This document shows positions 62,130-64,000 of a stretch of DNA of 64,000 nucleotides, piece after piece. Made by a program: the position numbers and the translations under genes. Positions within the stretch are counted from its first letter, which is position 1. Each line of letters starts with the position of its first letter. The notes below the pieces were generated by a model that was given only the letters and a program-made list of their open reading frames with translations, ran no database searches and was not told the DNA's origin. This stretch comes from [Phialemoniopsis] sp. UDSM-2020 (lineage: Eukaryota; Ascomycota; Sordariomycetes; Thyridiales; Thyridiaceae), in the NCBI GenBank assembly GCA_018873225.1, contig JAEILZ010000005.1, positions 62,001-126,000 of the forward strand, in the 5' to 3' direction.

Positions 62130-63797
62130 ATGGGCTCGCAAGGAACGGCCGAGCCTCTACCAGGCGGCGATGTGCTCCTCGTCAACGGCCAGATCTTTCA
62201 GGCCAGCGGCCAAGGCGGCGCGGCGCAAGCCCGCTTCCACAATGCCATGCTTGTACGGGGCGGCGTGATCAAATACGTCGGGTCTGAGGACGACGAGCCC
62301 ATCCGCTCGGCCCGCGCTGCCGAATCCGGCATCACTGTGCAGGACTTGCGGGGCCGGACCGTCCTGCCGGGCTTCTTCGACGGCCACCTGCACATCCTGA
62401 TCCTGGGCCAGTCCCTCGCCAAGGTCAGCCTCGACCACTGCAAGTCGCTGCAAGACATCCGCGCAGCCATCCGCGACTATGCCGCCGCCAACCCGGACGT
62501 GCCGCGCATCTTCTGCAAGGGGTGGATGCACGCCATGACCCCCGACGGCGTCGACCACACCATGCTCGACGACCTCGACCCCCGGCCAATCTTTGTCGAC
62601 ACAAAGGACCTGCACTCGACCTGGCTCAGTGCCCCGGCCATTGCCGAGCTCAAGCTGCAGGACTTGCCGTCGCCCGAGGGCGGCGAGATCCACCGCTTCC
62701 CCGACAGCGGCAAGCCGACGGGCCTGCTCAGCGAGGCCGCTGTCTTCAACATCGTGTGGCCCTTTGTCGCCGTCGTCGCGTCGGTCGAGGACCGCGCAGA
62801 GGCTATCCGCCAGGCCATGGTGGCCTACAACGCCGCGGGTTACACGGGCATGATCGACATGGCTATGGACGAGAACATCCTCGAGGCCGTCCTGCACCTG
62901 CGCCGCTCCTGGGCCTTGCCCCTACGCCTCGCGGCCTACTGGCTCATCAAGCCCTGCGCCACCGAGGCCGAGCACATCGCGCAGGTCAACCGCGCCGCCG
63001 AGCTCGCGGCGCAGTACAACAGCGACAACAGCCCGGACTTCCGCGTCGTCGGCGTCAAGGTCATATGCGACGGCATCGTCGACGCCTGCACGGCCTCGCT
63101 GACGGAGCCCTACTCCTCCAACGCGAAATCGACCGACCCCTTCTGGCCGCCAGAGATGCTGTCCCCAGTCGTCCAACGCGCCGACGAGCTGCGCCTGCAG
63201 TGCGCGCTGCACGCCATCGGCGACCGCACCGTGACCATGGTCGTCGACGCCCTCGAGGCCCACGCCTCGCGCGACCGCCGGCCCCGAGTCGAGCACCTCG
63301 AGCTCGCGTCCGAGCGCGACGCCGCGCGCCTGGGCGTCCTGGGCATCACGGCGTCGGTGCAGGCCGTGCACGCGGACCCGGCGATCCTGCGCGCCTGGCC
63401 CAGGCTCATCGGCGAGCACCGGTGCTCCCGCGCGTTCGCGTACCGCGAGTTCGCCGACGGCGGGGCGCCGCTGGCCCTCGGGTCCGACGCACCGACGGCG
63501 CCGCACGCGCCGCTGGCCAACGCGTATGTCGCGACGACGCGGCGGTCGGCGCGGGAGCCCGATTACGAGGTCGCGGTGAACCCCCATTTCGCGCTGGGGC
63601 TGTGCGAGGCCGTTGTCGCGGGCACGAAGGGCGCGGCGTACTCGTGCTTTGCGGACGAGGTCACGGGTAGCCTTGAGGTGGGCAAGAGCGCTGACTTTGT
63701 GGTGGTGGAGATGGAGTGGGCGCCGGAGAAACTGTTGGCTTCCAAGATTGAGGAGACTTGGTTTGAGGGGAGGAGGGTGTTCAAGGCGTCTTCTTAG
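62130..63797 (+). CDS. Amidohydrolase family 3 (YtcJ/NfdA-like)
   Basis: One exon of 555 residues from MGSQGTAEPLPGGDVLLVNG. Metal-binding HxH in FFDGHLHI; later ALHAIGDR, RVEHLE and the C-terminal LGSDAPTAPHAPLANAY, all at the spacing of YtcJ-like amidohydrolases. The C-terminal beta-sandwich part reads GSLEVGKSADFVVVE, as in enzymes whose active barrel is framed by N- and C-terminal strands. Family members hydrolyse N-substituted formamides and related amides using one or two zinc ions. No signal peptide, so cytosolic. Intronless and strongly GC-rich at third positions, unlike several neighbours; compatible with bacterial origin, though fungal copies are widespread. Confidence 0.93.
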   Translation: MGSQGTAEPLPGGDVLLVNGQIFQASGQGGAAQARFHNAMLVRGGVIKYVGSEDDEPIRSARAAESGITVQDLRGRTVLPGFFDGHLHILILGQSLAKVSLDHCKSLQDIRAAIRDYAAANPDVPRIFCKGWMHAMTPDGVDHTMLDDLDPRPIFVDTKDLHSTWLSAPAIAELKLQDLPSPEGGEIHRFPDSGKPTGLLSEAAVFNIVWPFVAVVASVEDRAEAIRQAMVAYNAAGYTGMIDMAMDENILEAVLHLRRSWALPLRLAAYWLIKPCATEAEHIAQVNRAAELAAQYNSDNSPDFRVVGVKVICDGIVDACTASLTEPYSSNAKSTDPFWPPEMLSPVVQRADELRLQCALHAIGDRTVTMVVDALEAHASRDRRPRVEHLELASERDAARLGVLGITASVQAVHADPAILRAWPRLIGEHRCSRAFAYREFADGGAPLALGSDAPTAPHAPLANAYVATTRRSAREPDYEVAVNPHFALGLCEAVVAGTKGAAYSCFADEVTGSLEVGKSADFVVVEMEWAPEKLLASKIEETWFEGRRVFKASS

Positions 63798-64000
63798 TGG
63801 GTATGTATTACTGATGGCAGGCTGGCGTGCTGGGAACGGTGTCGTGTGTATGCTGTATGGTGTTTGTGGGTTGAATGGAGTTGGAAAGGATTGTGTTGGT
63901 TGTTGTTGGTCTTGGTACCTGGGCTGGGGTGTCCAAGGCAGTGTCAGCGCCAAAAAGATATACAGTGAACAGACTTTCCAGGAAGAACAGAATTCTAGAA
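63798..64000. other. Window end, 3' flank of amidohydrolase
   Basis: No feature recognised. Confidence 0.4.

Noticed and set aside
62522..63670. Long Arg/Pro/Ala-rich frame overlapping the amidohydrolase, and a similar antisense frame
   Set aside because: Shadow frames caused by high third-position GC; no domain content.

Overview
The window reads as nuclear DNA of a filamentous ascomycete (Pezizomycotina; perhaps Sordariomycetes or Leotiomycetes, inferred from gene content only). Evidence: many short GT..AG introns of about 45-140 bp with CTAAC/CTGAC-like branch sites, two HET-domain genes, Zn(II)2Cys6 regulators, a TRI12-type efflux pump, a DUF3433 membrane protein and fungal-type P450s. 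Gene models below were built by joining reading frames across splice sites read directly from the sequence. I found no transposon, rRNA, convincing tRNA or CRISPR array.

Layout. 1-313: 5' end of a cytochrome P450 cut by the window edge. 1.5-3.0 kb: SAT4/PTH11-like rhodopsin-domain membrane protein. 3.2-11.9 kb: carbohydrate-type group, with a Zn2Cys6 regulator divergent from an alpha/beta-hydrolase that carries an in-frame stop, a hexose transporter and a secreted GH125 alpha-mannosidase. 12.7-19.6 kb: a P450 divergent from its own NADPH-P450 reductase, followed by a Zn2Cys6 regulator. 19.8-24.8 kb: HET protein and TRI12-like pump. 24.8-30.1 kb: sparse region with a small secreted-protein gene interrupted by a stop and a cysteine-rich, GPI-like protein. 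30.2-35.0 kb: Zn2Cys6 regulator and a stand-alone MetE-type methyltransferase domain. 35.7-42.3 kb: lactose-permease-like transporter divergent from an intracellular GH2 beta-galactosidase, the same layout as the yeast LAC12-LAC4 pair. 42.4-49.8 kb: SDR, zinc alcohol dehydrogenase, a second HET protein and an aldo-keto reductase. 50.7-54.9 kb: DUF3433 protein with an apparent frameshift. 54.9-57.6 kb: no gene recognised. 57.6-63.8 kb: small secreted protein, an AGC-like pseudokinase with ankyrin repeats, and an intronless YtcJ-type amidohydrolase.

Functional reading. The clearest cooperating sets are (a) P450 + private-looking reductase + regulator, possibly with the pump: an oxidation/efflux module for a small molecule; (b) lactose uptake + hydrolysis, with redox enzymes downstream that may or may not belong to it; (c) regulator + hydrolase + sugar transporter + mannosidase, with repeated CGG-N6-CGG elements in the regulator/hydrolase intergenic region. 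Three genes (hydrolase, small secreted protein, DUF3433 protein) carry lesions suggesting decay or assembly errors.
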